From Pezizomycotina sp. ARF18 (taxonomy: Eukaryota > Ascomycota): DNA of 64,000 bases. Numbering within the stretch: the stretch's first letter is position 1; the number at the start of each line of letters is the position of its first letter. The notes beneath the pieces are model-generated. The model did no database searches. It saw only the letters and a list, made by a program, of their open reading frames with translations, and was not told the origin of the DNA. The position numbers and the translations under genes are program-made. Where the stretch lies: positions 20,742-84,741 of the forward strand of contig AZLU01000180.1 in the NCBI GenBank assembly GCA_002224055.1. Reading direction: 5' to 3'. Shown here in pieces: positions 46,381-57,043 of this stretch.

Positions 46381-47663
46381 GTCGGACTTTCTATAACACT
46401 AATAGACTTACTTAACAAAGGTATTAGAGAATTAAGGAATCGGAAAATAGCCAAAGTTCTCAAAGCTAGGGCGGAGCGAGCCGAGAGATTCCGGAAGGTC
46501 CAGCGGGTAGCTTTGGAATCCGCATTGAAAGCCGCTGGTGTCACTGTCGGTTGCACAATCGCTGGACGCTCGAGTGCCGCTGGATTCGAAGATATCAAAT
46601 CACAAAAACAACGTCAGCAGAAATTATGGGGTCCTGAAATGTACGAGATCATTGTAGGAAGCTGCGAGACTTAGAACAGCTTCTAAAGGAATTATTAAAG
46701 GTGGAAACGCGTTGCTTCACAAAGAATCTCCGAAGATCTAGACGGTCGAAACTACTAGGAGATCTTGAGATAATGACGACGTTACAGGCAGATATCCGTG
46801 GGTATGTTCAGGACATAAAATATCAATGCTACAGATATGAGAATCAGAAACAACTAGAGGATTTGAAAGAGTCTTTCTCGCGATATGCGGAGGAAAGTTC
46901 CGAGGCGGTGGAGCGGTTTATTCTGCGCCTCTCGACTACCCGTAGACTCGCGGAGGCGGCTCATAATATGCTAGGAAAAGTCAATCGGTCGAGTTGCTGT
47001 AATTTGCGGTTTATACATATAGACTCCTTCTGGAAACCGCATGGTAACGACCGGGGGACCGTAGCTATCTGTACTCGATCAGTTCAGCAGGCTACCTGTT
47101 CACGACCGCCTCATTTGATCAGTATGTATCATACAGCTACTGGGCCTAACTCTAGTCTTAATTCGGGTAATATTGCCGCCAAAGTCACTTTAGAAGATAC
47201 AGTAATACGAAACCATTCGCTGGGCACAAACCTTCACGACCGAGTGCTCCACTCAACCACTTCACACAGTCCGGAGCCAAAAGAGCTTCTTAGCTTTGCC
47301 TACCGACTGTCTAGCATAGTTGTAGGCGTCCACGGTACTAATTGGCTGGGCAAAAGTCAAGTTCATGGCTTATGTTCCAGATCAATATTCTTTTTAGACG
47401 GTTCCTTCTCCAACCCTTTCTTCTGTTCGATGTCCGATCATCGCAGCCAAAGCGTGGCGTTAGACTCGGACCTCGACGCAGCCATACACAATGATGTGAC
47501 AGATACTACGATTCCTCACTCTAGGTTCAGAGACTTTTATCACCTCGGTAGAGTCCTTTGGGAGCTCGGGAGCAAAGAGGAAATCACCGGACCGCGGCGT
47601 CAAGTTCACCCCTCCTCCGACAAAAGCGAATGCGCAGTAAATTGGCACAAGTACTGGAGCTAG
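46381..47663 (+). pseudogene. coiled-coil protein with kinase-like C-terminus (possible DUF7580/HeLo-type), broken
   Basis: An open stretch at about 46395-46673 gives LIDLLNKGIRELRNRKIAKV, LKARAERAERFRKVQRVALE and QRQQKLWGPEMYEIIVG. After one shift the main frame (to a TAG at 47661-47663) gives KLRDLEQLLKELLKVETRCF, IRGYVQDIKYQCYRYENQK, AEESSEAVERFILRLSTTRR and, near the end, RFRDFYHLGRVLWELGSKEE. The last motif resembles the SLGxxLLEL helix that closes the kinase-like domain in fungal DUF7580 proteins, which often carry a HeLo-type helical N-terminus linked to heterokaryon incompatibility. The middle (about residues 110-260) is Ser/His-rich and less ordered. An early stop follows MLDTAIG near 46357. 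Family assignment is tentative. Confidence 0.4.
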
Positions 47664-48061
47664 GCTACGGACCAGGACCTACCTTTCTGAAGATTGTTTG
47701 GACTCTTCTTGATGGAGCGAAGGGTTTCGAGGGCTTGGACAATGGCTCTAATGGCAAAGTTGTGGACATACTGTTTTTCATCACGATTGTCAAAAAGTAA
47801 GTGCTTCTGAAGATATCTAGACACGATGAAGCTTTCATCGTCGTGGATCGCCATTACTACATACAGTTCCCCCTTGCTCTTTGGTTCACGAATAGCCGTC
47901 CATCCGTTTCCCAAACTAACTTGTTCGAGGCTGGAGTACCTTGCAAATAGTCTCGAAGATTAGCTTTCTTTGACGTGTTCGTCGCGTAAAGGAGATTCTG
48001 CGTCTCCTATTGCACATAATGCATTGCTAATAAATTTCTTGCGTTTATCATGTTGCAGCAT
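47660..48061 (-). pseudogene. unrecognised protein, about 130 codons, two frame changes
   Basis: The ATG at 48061 gives MLQHDKRKKFISNALCAIGD, then after a shift NLLYATNTSKKANLRDYLQG, LVWETDGRLFVNQRARG, then in the original downstream frame GELYVVMAIHDDESFIVSRY and KQYVHNFAIRAIVQALETLR, ending at 47660. The second shift is restored by one extra G in the GGGGG run near 47868. Continuous protein-like sequence on both sides supports a real gene. A TATATAAG motif lies about 50 bp upstream of the ATG. The stop codon overlaps the stop of the plus-strand gene ending at 47663 in a shared CTAG. I do not recognise the family. Confidence 0.45.
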
Positions 48062-48187
48062 ATATCCAGCAACCGTAATGATGAGGTCTATAGCATTGTC
48101 ATTTGCGCTTATATAGCTTTATCGTTATTAGGTTGATGATCGATGAGTATTTGTAAACTGAACACGGTAGAATATAAATCAGATGTT

Positions 48188-50634
48188 CTACGATAACCAG
48201 TCACTCCCTGAGTTGATACTGAAACCTGCGAAATCCATCTCGCTCCCCATAGTATTAACGAGCCCCCTTCACCAACATTGACACTTGCGGGAAGCATCGG
48301 CATGTTAAAGAAATCGAACGTATCCACATAATCCATAAAACCATGCTGGTGACCACTCAAACCCGCTCCCGCTCCCGCTCCAGCCATACCACCGTGACCA
48401 ACCGCGCCGGTCGCAGGCAACCCAGCCCTCCCACTATTACCAGCCCTCTGCCCCTGTAACTGCGGGACTCTACTGATCAAGTAGTCTAAATCATATGCCG
48501 TCCTCCTCATATCCCTCATGACCTTCATCGCTTCGCTTCTCCTCCTTCGTTCCCGTGCGCGTTGTACTCGTCGATGACCCTCTTCAGTATCGCGCCGTAC
48601 CTCTCGCATTGCCGCCAGTACCGCCCATCTGCCCCAGCGTTTCTACAAAAACGCGTACCTCGGGATTCAAACCCGTTCTCTCTATCGCCGCGGAGTGTAC
48701 GAGCATGACGCGTGCAGCAACCCACAACGTAAATCCGAACGACGGACCTACCAGGTGTAGCAAATTCGACGACACGACGAACTGCGCCAGCGCGGCCGTC
48801 CTGTTCGCCGCCTGTATGCACCGCTGCGAGGCTGTGAAGCTCGGGTAGAAATGCGGGCTGGTAGTAGCCGGGTACGCAGCGCTGGAGTGCAACCTCATAA
48901 CAGTAAGCTGATGCGCGGCGTGGGTTACACACCAGCCGACTTGATATGGCGTATCCCTGTTCGCTCCAAGGTTCTGTAATAAGTACGGCAGGTGATTCTC
49001 CTCCCGCGTGTTGAACTGCTCCCAGACCGCGAGCGTACGGTCGAGGTCGCGGTAAGTGTCGCGCCAGCGCTGAACTTCGGCGGCAATGGTGATATCTACG
49101 GTTTCTTGAGGAAGACGTGTATGCGCGTGAGCACACCGACTAATTCGATGAAGTGCGAGAACCAACCGAGGTAGTCCGGGCGGAACCAGTCGCCGATGCG
49201 GACGTTGAAGAAGTCGGTCTCGACGCGACTGTTCAAGTGGAGGGAGTGGTCCCTGCAGGGTAAGCGGCGCCGCAGCCCCAGATCGTCGAAGGCGAAACCG
49301 AGCGCCGTTGGGACAGTTGAGTAGCGGTCGAGGAAGTATAGGCACCAGAATAGCCTGCGGCGGGATTCCTCCTCAATCCAGTCCGGAGGGTCGTTCAGAG
49401 ACACCGCGCGTAAGGTGTAGATGGAAGTTACGGTCGGAGAAGAGGTAGGTTCCTCCGCCAAACCAATACTGAGCATTGATCTCATGGCCATTGAGACCAA
49501 GTTCCTCACGGGTTGCCCGGTGGATGTTCCGAGGAGGTCTATGGCGAGTATCGCAAGCGCTTGGATACTCTTCACGGTGCTGTACTCGAACCCGTATAAG
49601 ATTACCCTCCTCTTGGATTCTTCGGATAATCTTTCGCGAATATCAGACTGAGCTAGTCGGGATCGGTGGAAAAGCGCAAAGAGGCGCAGATAATAGCATG
49701 CATGAGTACTCTATTGGATTCGTCACCTAGACCGCTTTGCGACGGCGAAAACAGCTCATCTATGGTACGCTTGTGGTAGAGGACGGGACACCAGCTGTTC
49801 ACATGCTTGAAGAAGAGTTCCGTGAGAGATATCAAGAGATCTTCCGGCGGTAGTTCGTTATCTCTGTGACTTGTCGCTGTTAAGACTGGTGAGCGTACGG
49901 CGATAGTGCACTCGGGTATGACGACTCGTGGATGGAGGGGCTGCCGTAACTTTGGCCCATAGTAGCAGGCGCAGATGTCACCTGGTGCTGACTGCCTGCT
50001 ATGGGCGAAGCGCTTGCTGAGACTTGGTTTAGTATCGATGACTGAGCCAGCGAGCGGCCGCGGAGTTCCGCGATCTCTTCCTGTTGAGACTGGACTATCT
50101 CCTCGAGCCGCTCGAGTCGCTGCTCTAATTCCCGCCCGTACCCAGCCCGTAGGCCAGGCTTTCGGCGTTCCTTGTAAACGCATTCTTGGTCTTGTACAAC
50201 GTTAGCGTTAAGGGGATCCATGTATCAGATGACGAGAAATATCATGATAATCGATGTTATAGTCAGAGATTAGAAAATTTGTCCCACTCACCGTTGCGAG
50301 CACACCATCCACACTTGGGCTTGCCTCTGTCACATTTCACTTTCCTTTGCTGACACAGCTCACACCTGGATCCATACTCGGTCAATCAATCTTGGTTCCC
50401 GTTGAATTGGCATAATCCTTTTTACCAAGGCCTCGGATATAGGAATATATCCTAAGACAAGACGCAGGCAAAAATTCAGGGAGAAAAGTTTTTCTTTTCC
50501 TTGTGGGACTTACGATATCGGCATATCAGCCCTTCTCCGTTTCCTAGGGGCATCGGTCTCATCCACTCCGGTATCCTCGTCTTCCTCCTCGGGTGCATCC
50601 CTTCCTGCATATGGTTCCCTCTAGCGTTTGACAT
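48188..50634 (-). CDS. Zn2Cys6 transcription factor with fungal-specific domain (frameshifted in assembly)
   Basis: Exon 1 (50634-50514) encodes an acidic then basic segment (EEEDEDTGVDETDAPRKRRR). A 148-bp intron precedes exon 2 (50365-50292), and a 101-bp intron precedes exon 3 (from 50190). Spliced, they give the cluster CELC-QQRKVK-C-DRGKPK-C-GWC-ARNDQE-C, a perfect C-x2-C-x6-C-x6-C-x2-C-x6-C zinc binuclear cluster, followed by a coiled coil (RELEQRLERLEEIVQSQQEE). The middle homology region follows: LLISLTELFFKHVNSWCPVL, VLMHAIICASLRFS, SIQALAILAIDLLGTS, RRRLFWCLYFLDRYSTVPTA, and HAAHQLTVMRLHSSAAYPAT. The end is DYLISRVPQLQ, MPMLPASVNVGEGG and a tail FAGFSINSGSDWLS. At least five frame changes occur, several at G runs. 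It binds CGG-containing DNA by family. Its divergent position next to L-rhamnonate dehydratase suggests it regulates that gene. Confidence 0.75.
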
Positions 50635-51115
50635 TTGCCTGATGTTCCAACAACTCGGCTCTTAGCGTTCTTCTAGAAGACTAACCAACATGAAAGGATT
50701 TCGTGAAAAAGCGTGAAGGATTTGGTGTATATTCGGTGTAATGATGATACGAGATTCTGCTCGGATTGTGGCGAACTTCGGGGGTTTTTACCCCGCTTTT
50801 TATACTTTGGAAATTCTGCGTATTTACTACTATTGGTATAGTCCCCGGTATATCGGATATTGTGCCTAGAATCCGTGCATCAGTGCCGAAGAGGGAATCA
50901 CGAGCTTGTACTAGTAGACTACTAGTTTTCCCAACTATTTTCTTAGTGGTTTCCGAAATTTTGCAGATTCTCCGGAAGTTTAAAAGAAGCTTCATTGAGT
51001 TCTGGATCTATTCTGATTCCAAGATATCATTCTCCGTCCTCATCACAGGCTATTCACTGTCTATAGGCTCTAATTTATTCCCATTCAGGGTATTCTTAAC
51101 CATCTTGCAGCAATT
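50635..51115. promoter_or_regulatory. shared divergent promoter, with CGG-N5-CGG
   Basis: This 481-bp region lies between the ATG of the Zn2Cys6 regulator and the ATG of L-rhamnonate dehydratase. A direct repeat CGG-TATAT-CGG at 50846-50856 fits the type of site bound by zinc-cluster dimers. The long minus-strand open frame across this region (50681-50995) has no protein-like features and I reject it. Co-regulation of both genes is inferred. Confidence 0.45.
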
Positions 51116-52391
51116 ATGCCCCAATCATTAGCACAACCATCATCGTCGGTTAAGTCGTTTCCAAAGATTAAAGCCCTCCGCACGTTCCTCATAACCGGCG
51201 TCGGCTCGGGAGGGACTACCACAATGTCGCCAAGGGTCACTGGCTGATAGACAGCCCCATCGCGACCCCCATGTCTGGTTACGAACAGTATAAGCACTCC
51301 CGCGTAACGTGGGGTATAAATGTGCTGGGATCTTTCTGCGTCGAAATCGAAGCGACCGACGGCACGAAGGGTTTCGCTACGGGCTTCGGCGGCCCTCCTG
51401 CGTGCTGGCTGGCAAAATCCCACTTCGAGCGCTTCGTGATCGGCGCGGATCCAAGAGACACGAACCTCATTTTCGACCAGATACCGTGGCTCGTTACACT
51501 ACGGCCGCAAAGGTCTGCCTGTCGCGGTCATATCGGTTATTGACCTGGCGATATGGGATCTCCTCGGTAAGATACGGGGGGAGCCTGTGTACAAGATGAT
51601 GGTGGTGCGACGAAGGAGCGCTTAAATTTCTACTGCACGGGGCCGGAACCTGCACACGCTAAGAAACTAGGCTTCTGGGGCGGAAAAGTGCCGCTCCCAT
51701 ATGGCCCTGGCGACGGCCATGAGGTTTAAAAAGAACGTGGAGTTTCTGAGGAAACACAGAGAAAGCGTCGGGCCAGATTTTCCGATCATGGTTGACTGTT
51801 ACATGGCGCTCAACGTCCCTTACGCCATCGACCTCGCGACGGCATGTGAAGATCTCAACATCAACTGGTGGGAGGAGTGCTTGTCTCCGGACGATTTCGA
51901 CGGTTTCGCGCAGCTCAAGCGCGCCCACCCGAAGCTCAAATTCACCACCGGCGAGCACGAATACTCCCGCTTCGGTTTCCGAAAATTGATAGAAGGACGC
52001 AACATCGACATCCTACAGCCGGACATAATGTGGGTTGGCGGATTAACAGAGTTACTTAAGATCTCAGCCATGGCCGCAGCGTATGATATTCCTGTGGTGC
52101 CCCACGCCAGCGGGCCGTATAGTTACCATTACGTTGTATCGCAGTCGAATTGCCCATTCCACGAGTATCTTGCTAGTTCACCCGACGGTAAGAGCGTCCA
52201 ACCGGTTTTTGGCGATCTTTTACGAATGAGCCCATGCCTGTAAAGGGTTACATTGATATTGCGGAGCTGATAAGCCTGGGTTCGGGCTGGAGATAAACCC
52301 TAGAGCACGGCTAGTCAACGCCGATAGAGCGCTTTTCCCCGATCCGGAGCGGCCTCTGGCGAGAGGCGATGCAGTAGAAAACGGTGTATAA
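51116..52391 (+). CDS. LRA3: L-rhamnonate dehydratase (frameshifted in assembly)
   Basis: An enolase-superfamily enzyme that dehydrates L-rhamnonate to 2-keto-3-deoxy-L-rhamnonate (EC 4.2.1.90) in the fungal L-rhamnose pathway. From the ATG at 51116: IKALRTFLITGVGSGG, HWLIDSPIATPMSGYEQYK, WGINVLGSFCVEIEATDGTK, GFATGFGGPPACWL, HFERFVIGADPRDTN, YGRKGLPVAVISVIDLAIWD, GEPVYKM, FYCTGPEP, GPDFPIMVDCYMALNVPYAI, NINWWEE, KFTTGEHEYSRFGFRKLIEG, DILQPDIMWVGGLTELLKI, VPHASGPYSYHYVVSQ and a tail ending GDAVENGV at 52391. The metal-ligand Asp (MVDCY), Glu (WWEE) and Glu (TGEHEY), and the active-site His (VPHASG) are present, by analogy with bacterial RhmD. Seven frame changes, each a missing base and several in homopolymers, break the frame. 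Length (about 425 codons) matches the family. It is intronless as far as I can see. Confidence 0.85.
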
Positions 52392-53412
52392 AGCGGTGAA
52401 GATGAAAGTAAAGGGTACGAGGGGCTGATACAGTACATTCAGAGCAATATATTTCCTAATAAAGATTTCTTTTTTTCGGCTGTGAGACTCGGAAGGGTTA
52501 AATCTGTTTAATAGCAAGATAAAATTTGTATATTCTGCAGCTATAACACGATGTCTCCCTCTTCCTCGCGAATCAAATTTACAATATGTGCTACGCCGTA
52601 TTGATTGCTGACCAGCATCTGGGTAAAGCCCACGATAGCAGACCAGGCTTTCTCTGTACCTCACGGACGAAGCCTTTTCAATAATCAAAGACGCCTCACT
52701 GCTATGATATGATAGGAGTATGATTCGTGAAATTAAGTAAGGTGTAAACAAGATATATGAAGAAAATATTACTAGTTAACTATGTATTATAACAACCAAC
52801 TCCGGCCTAGGAACACCACAATTAACCTTACATTTCGTGAAATGTTATAACATACTATAAGACTAAACTATGATTAAACATTAAACAACTACTATTACCA
52901 AGGCTTAAAACCAAACTTTTCTGTCTTCAAGGTTTCTCTCCGTTGAGAGAACTCGTCGACCTCTCCTTGTCATTGTTGGAGTGCAACGACGCGCTACCAG
53001 CTGAGCCGCGATGGTCAGTCCATATTTGCGTATTGATAATGTTCTCCTTCCTCGCGTAAAGCTGATTCGTGGAGTACCCTTCTCCTCGGTGTCTAAACCA
53101 GCATGATGATCTACGATCTGTGATATCTCTTGCGTAGTCTGAAAAACGGTCGCGTCAGTGAATAATTCTTGTAGTCAATGAATAATATCGGAGACGAAAC
53201 AACTACTCTATCCGTACTTTATCCCGCGAATCGGCGAGGACAGAATCGTAGCACAGTTCATCGATGCTCACTGTCCGCTGCTCGCATGGACAAGCCGCCT
53301 TGGACTCGTCGGCCCTTGGAATCTACCACTCTGACCGGAACCCGTCCCGCCACTCCAATCTGGCTGCTGTAGGCTCAAACTCTGACTGTTCCTCTTCCTG
53401 CTCCTATAGTAA
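52392..53412. other. intergenic, no gene seen
   Basis: No supported coding sequence. The minus strand at 52985-53020 looks like part of a tRNA but cannot be completed (see rejected items). Confidence 0.4.
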
Positions 53413-54336
53413 TTAAGGAGTATCGGGAAAGTTCACGACGATGCAGCACGCCAGCATCTCGATGGAGGCCCATAGCGCCCGTTGTCTGATGACGGTTCCG
53501 TCTTTGACAATGATCGGCATCTTCATTATCGTCACCGCGACGACAAAGAAACCAACGCAAAAGAGGGCCGTGAGTTGGATCTTGCGGACCGGGGTAGTTG
53601 TGTTCGGAAGATCAGGGGAAGCGGGATGATAATGAGGGCGATGTCGGTTGTTAGGTTTGTTATTCCATGGTGAGAAGTTGGCCTGGGATTGTGTGCAGGC
53701 GACGCCTGGATATGGTTGACTTGCCAGTAACTGTGGAGGATGTTAACTAGGAATTATTATAACAGCATAACGGTGTAGAGGGAGCTGGTATCTTAGAAAC
53801 TTATGGTTGAAATGGTCGCATTCGAGGAAAGTTGATAGAATACCCCAAAGAAGGTCAAAGCCAGCACGATCTTCATAATCAATAGGACTGTCGGATACCC
53901 GCTTGCGCGCCGTTAAGCGTCCGTAGAATATCACCCATGCAGTACTTCATTATCCAAACGCTAGTGTGAAAAAAGCAAGTCAGTCTAAAATACCACCTCA
54001 GATGAACTAAAGCGGGGGGGAATTTTGTAAAACGTACAATCCAAGATACAGCACCCTCGCGGATAAGGTGAGCTGCGAACCGACTTGCCTCTTCTTTATC
54101 TCATAGTCCGACAGCAGTTTAGGATGTGCAACGTTGTTAGAACCCCAGACAAGAGTGTAATGCATAACGCTCCACGGGTTAGGATGAGTATAAGCGAGAA
54201 TGCCACCAGTAGTCGTCTAGATATGCTTGCCGTTTGCGAACTATACGGAGTATGACCCTTGTTAATATGACAACCGCCGTAAGGCGGCGCAGACCCAGTC
54301 CGCTATTATAATATCAAGATTGCGTTGAGCTGTCAT
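53413..54336 (-). pseudogene. fungal-rhodopsin (Pth11-like) membrane protein, frame-broken
   Basis: From the ATG at 54336 (MTAQRNLDIIIADWVCA), a shift gives TAVVILTRVILRIVRKRQAY then LDDYWW, a further shift AFSLILILTRGALCITLLSG, then SDYEIKKRQVGSQLTLSARV. After a less clear middle part, NLTTDIALIIIPLPLIFRTQ, then RKIQLTALFCVGFFVVAVTI, MKMPIIVKDGTVIRQRALWA and SIEMLACCIVVNFP, ending near 53413. The R...LDDYWW, TDIALIIIPLPL, and ALWASIEM blocks are diagnostic of the fungal-rhodopsin family. At least four frame changes; the region around 53745-53935 (helices 3-4) is not resolved. Predicted multi-pass plasma-membrane protein, ligand unknown. Confidence 0.55.
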
Positions 54337-54410
54337 GCTTGTAGTTGAATCGGTTAGAAAGGATTCGGAGGTTTATCGTCTGTTGGTCTGAGTTTATTGT
54401 TACAGCCGAA

Positions 54411-54836
54411 TCATCCTTGGACGTCTTGTAGAATATTGATGATATCCGATGTAATCCGCCAGATGATTAGATGAACGATGTAACTCTTCCAACGATCCTC
54501 ACAGGCAAGAATAACGTCTTGGACCCAAGAGTTGGAAACAACGTGGGAGAATAGTGACTGATATACTCGACGGAAATGTCCATTTACAAGGATAAGAAGG
54601 CTTGAAAAATCTTGTTTATACATTCGAACATCCTGTCTCAACTTGTACCGGTGTGGGGCAAAGAAGTGTCTCTCTCGTTCAGCTATGCGGAGACATACTT
54701 TTGAATATGAAGAGTACGAAAAGGTCGAAAACTCCCCGGTAACCCCACTTGGAGAAATTCTGGGGGCAACACTGACGCCACAGGAAATAGATTGATGTCT
54801 CTTCTGGAAAAAATTTCGCAAATGCCTCTTATTCAT
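54411..54836 (-). CDS. hypothetical 141-residue ORF, uncertain
   Basis: This open minus-strand frame has a helical C-terminal half (SNSWVQDVILACEDRWKSYI, IIWRITSDIINILQDVQG). No family, signal peptide or promoter is evident. It is listed because of its length and amphipathic pattern; it may be spurious. Confidence 0.25.
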   Translation of the reverse strand: MNKRHLRNFFQKRHQSISCGVSVAPRISPSGVTGEFSTFSYSSYSKVCLRIAERERHFFAPHRYKLRQDVRMYKQDFSSLLILVNGHFRRVYQSLFSHVVSNSWVQDVILACEDRWKSYIVHLIIWRITSDIINILQDVQG

Positions 54837-54967
54837 CCGGTGACCGGAATACGAGTAGACTAACGTGGAGGATAGTAATACCGATAATATATCGAAATAT
54901 GCAGACAGAAGTTTTCTCTCTTCCTATTCGTCAATAGTTGAGTATTCGGTACACTTTGTTCCTGGCA

Positions 54968-55076
54968 AAATGTGGATCGGCTTCCTTACTGGGAAATTTC
55001 CAACAGTCGTTGGAAACAAATGTGGATCGGCTTCCTGACTAGGGAAATTTTCAAAAGTTGTTGCGCGTTGGAAACA
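54968..55076. repeat. two-copy tandem repeat, about 50 bp unit
   Basis: The phrase AAATGTGGATCGGCTTCCT, followed by ACTGGGAAATT or ACTAGGGAAATT and then GTTGGAAAC, occurs twice in direct orientation (starting near 54968 and 55018). The second unit is a few bases longer. It is noncoding as far as I can see. Confidence 0.75.
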
Positions 55077-56445
55077 CAACTTGACTATACTTTGACAGAC
55101 CCCGGTACTTCTCATGACTTCAAGTACTCATATTTTCGTTTTCTACAAGAATAACCTTTTGACCTTCTTGCAAATGCCGCCGCTTTTTGTCTGCCACGAA
55201 AAGCCTTTTGCGGGAAAAGTCGGTGGGAAGAGTGATAGTCAACATCGCTCTCCAATCACATTGTACCTTCAAAGAAACAAGCGAAAGGACTAACAGGATC
55301 ATCGTGGCAGCCAATCCGGCAACGGATCGTGAACTAGGGAATTCGTGCCTTTCCATCCACACATGGCCACTCACGACGCGGATACAAAGACAACGACGCC
55401 AGTTTCATAGAGACGCTTAAACTATTGAGAATCAGGGGTAATAATGTGGAATTGAGCTGTGTCCCAAAAGAATACCTCTATCCGAGAGACGTGAGGAGAA
55501 TTCAATTTTTCTTAATAAATCTGAGTTTGTTTAATTGGACGACGGAACCGTAGTTGGTGGACTGGAATCATGAAACGCGGCGCGGGGCTACCGCTCTTCC
55601 GCAGACAGACGTTTTCCTATTCATTTACTTAGAATTATAGCGCGCGGACATTAATGAGGATAACAGGAGAGCCAAATACTGGCATCCGCGGAGCTCATAA
55701 AGGTCCAGAACGTCCAAAGCGAGAACCAGTATTTGACTATGGGGCCTCAATATTACGGGTATGAGCATACCATCCTGAAGGACTTTGTTATATCCACCCG
55801 ACCTTTAACAACCGTTTACAAATAGGTGAGAATCTAATATGGGTTTCGTTCTTCAATACCTCTGTTTAAGAGAAACAGAAGGGGTACGGCTTTGGCCGAT
55901 GCAAAGGCAGGAGCCTTGTGGGCCCGTGGCTTGGATATAACCTCCCACTTCAATCCAAGTTTCGCAAATTTACGCGAGTTCGCATGTTCATCAAATTCAC
56001 AACTAAAAAAAAAAAAAAAGTCGGCGACTTGATGATCACACAACAGAAACACAGAGGGATTGGCGAACGTAAATACGTCTCGCCTGTACACTCGGTCTTT
56101 TTAGATCTTCGACTTGACATCTGCCAGGGGAATTAACGAAAAGAGTTGGTATCTGGAGAATACGAATCATTTTCGCAGGACCACTAGATGTTGATGATCT
56201 AGGTCTTCCCTGTTTGCCGGCTAGCCGACGGTTTTGACTGATCGGCGAAAGGCTTAACGGGTATATATAAATGGAGTAATCTCAACAGCTATATTTAAGT
56301 GCTTGCAATTAGGGGGGTGCATCTTTGGATTGGTCTGATAAATACGCAATTATATAACTTATAATAGCTTACTATTATGTTAGACTTCGCTATTTCTCGT
56401 CCAAGTTTCAAAGCCCCATGTGCGTCAATCCTTCTGCACCGCAAG

Positions 56446-56481
<36 letters not shown>
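56446..56481. repeat. TA/GA microsatellite
   Basis: A run of TA dinucleotides changes directly to GA dinucleotides. Confidence 0.9.
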
Positions 56482-57021
56482 CGTATTATCTACCGAGATA
56501 ACCATCTGCGTCCGGAGTAACCTGGAAGCGAGCAAACACATTGCGAACCGTGCGTAAATATAATTATGGAAGCTATAAGCTTAATTACGTTTCGTCCGTA
56601 GATGTAAAACTTCACGGTCGCACAGACTGTTTCACATCATTGGAAGTATTGTGTGCGGCTCGGCCAGCTAGCCTGCTTCCATGTCCTGACAACGTTCGGG
56701 ACTTAAGTGATGATTTCCATTGCCCGAGTTTATTAACATTTACTCATTTTAACATGACAATTTCGAGTGACTTCCTGAGAACGTAAGGTCCATAAAGCTA
56801 TTGCAATTACGTCCCAAACACCATGTCGCTCACATCAATTCACGTCGTTCACGATCTCGTAGATACGTTATTACTGTTTCTAATCCCAAAGCATTAGCGT
56901 ATAAGTAAATATGAGTGCCTTAGGCATCTGTTCAAACTTAGCTTTGTGTGAGACTTCCTTAGGTTGTAAATACATACGAATATATGGACTTGAGTGAACA
57001 TTCGAGTTTCGTGTTATTTAC

Positions 57022-57043
57022 TTTTTTTTTTTTTTTTTTTTTT
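57022..57043. repeat. poly-T tract (22 bases)
   Basis: An uninterrupted T run about 230 bp upstream of the orphan ORF at 57279. Confidence 0.9.

Noticed and set aside
48555-49730. plus-strand ORFs over the transcription-factor gene
   Set aside because: They are antisense to clear fungal transcription-factor domain sequence.
50681-50995. 104-codon minus-strand ORF in the divergent promoter
   Set aside because: It overlaps the promoter between two convincing genes, has random composition and no support.
52985-53020. tRNA-like segment on the minus strand (GGCTCAGCTGGTAG box-A-like)
   Set aside because: I cannot form an acceptor stem or a proper T-arm with GGTTCGANNCC downstream, and the anticodon stem-loop has the wrong loop length.
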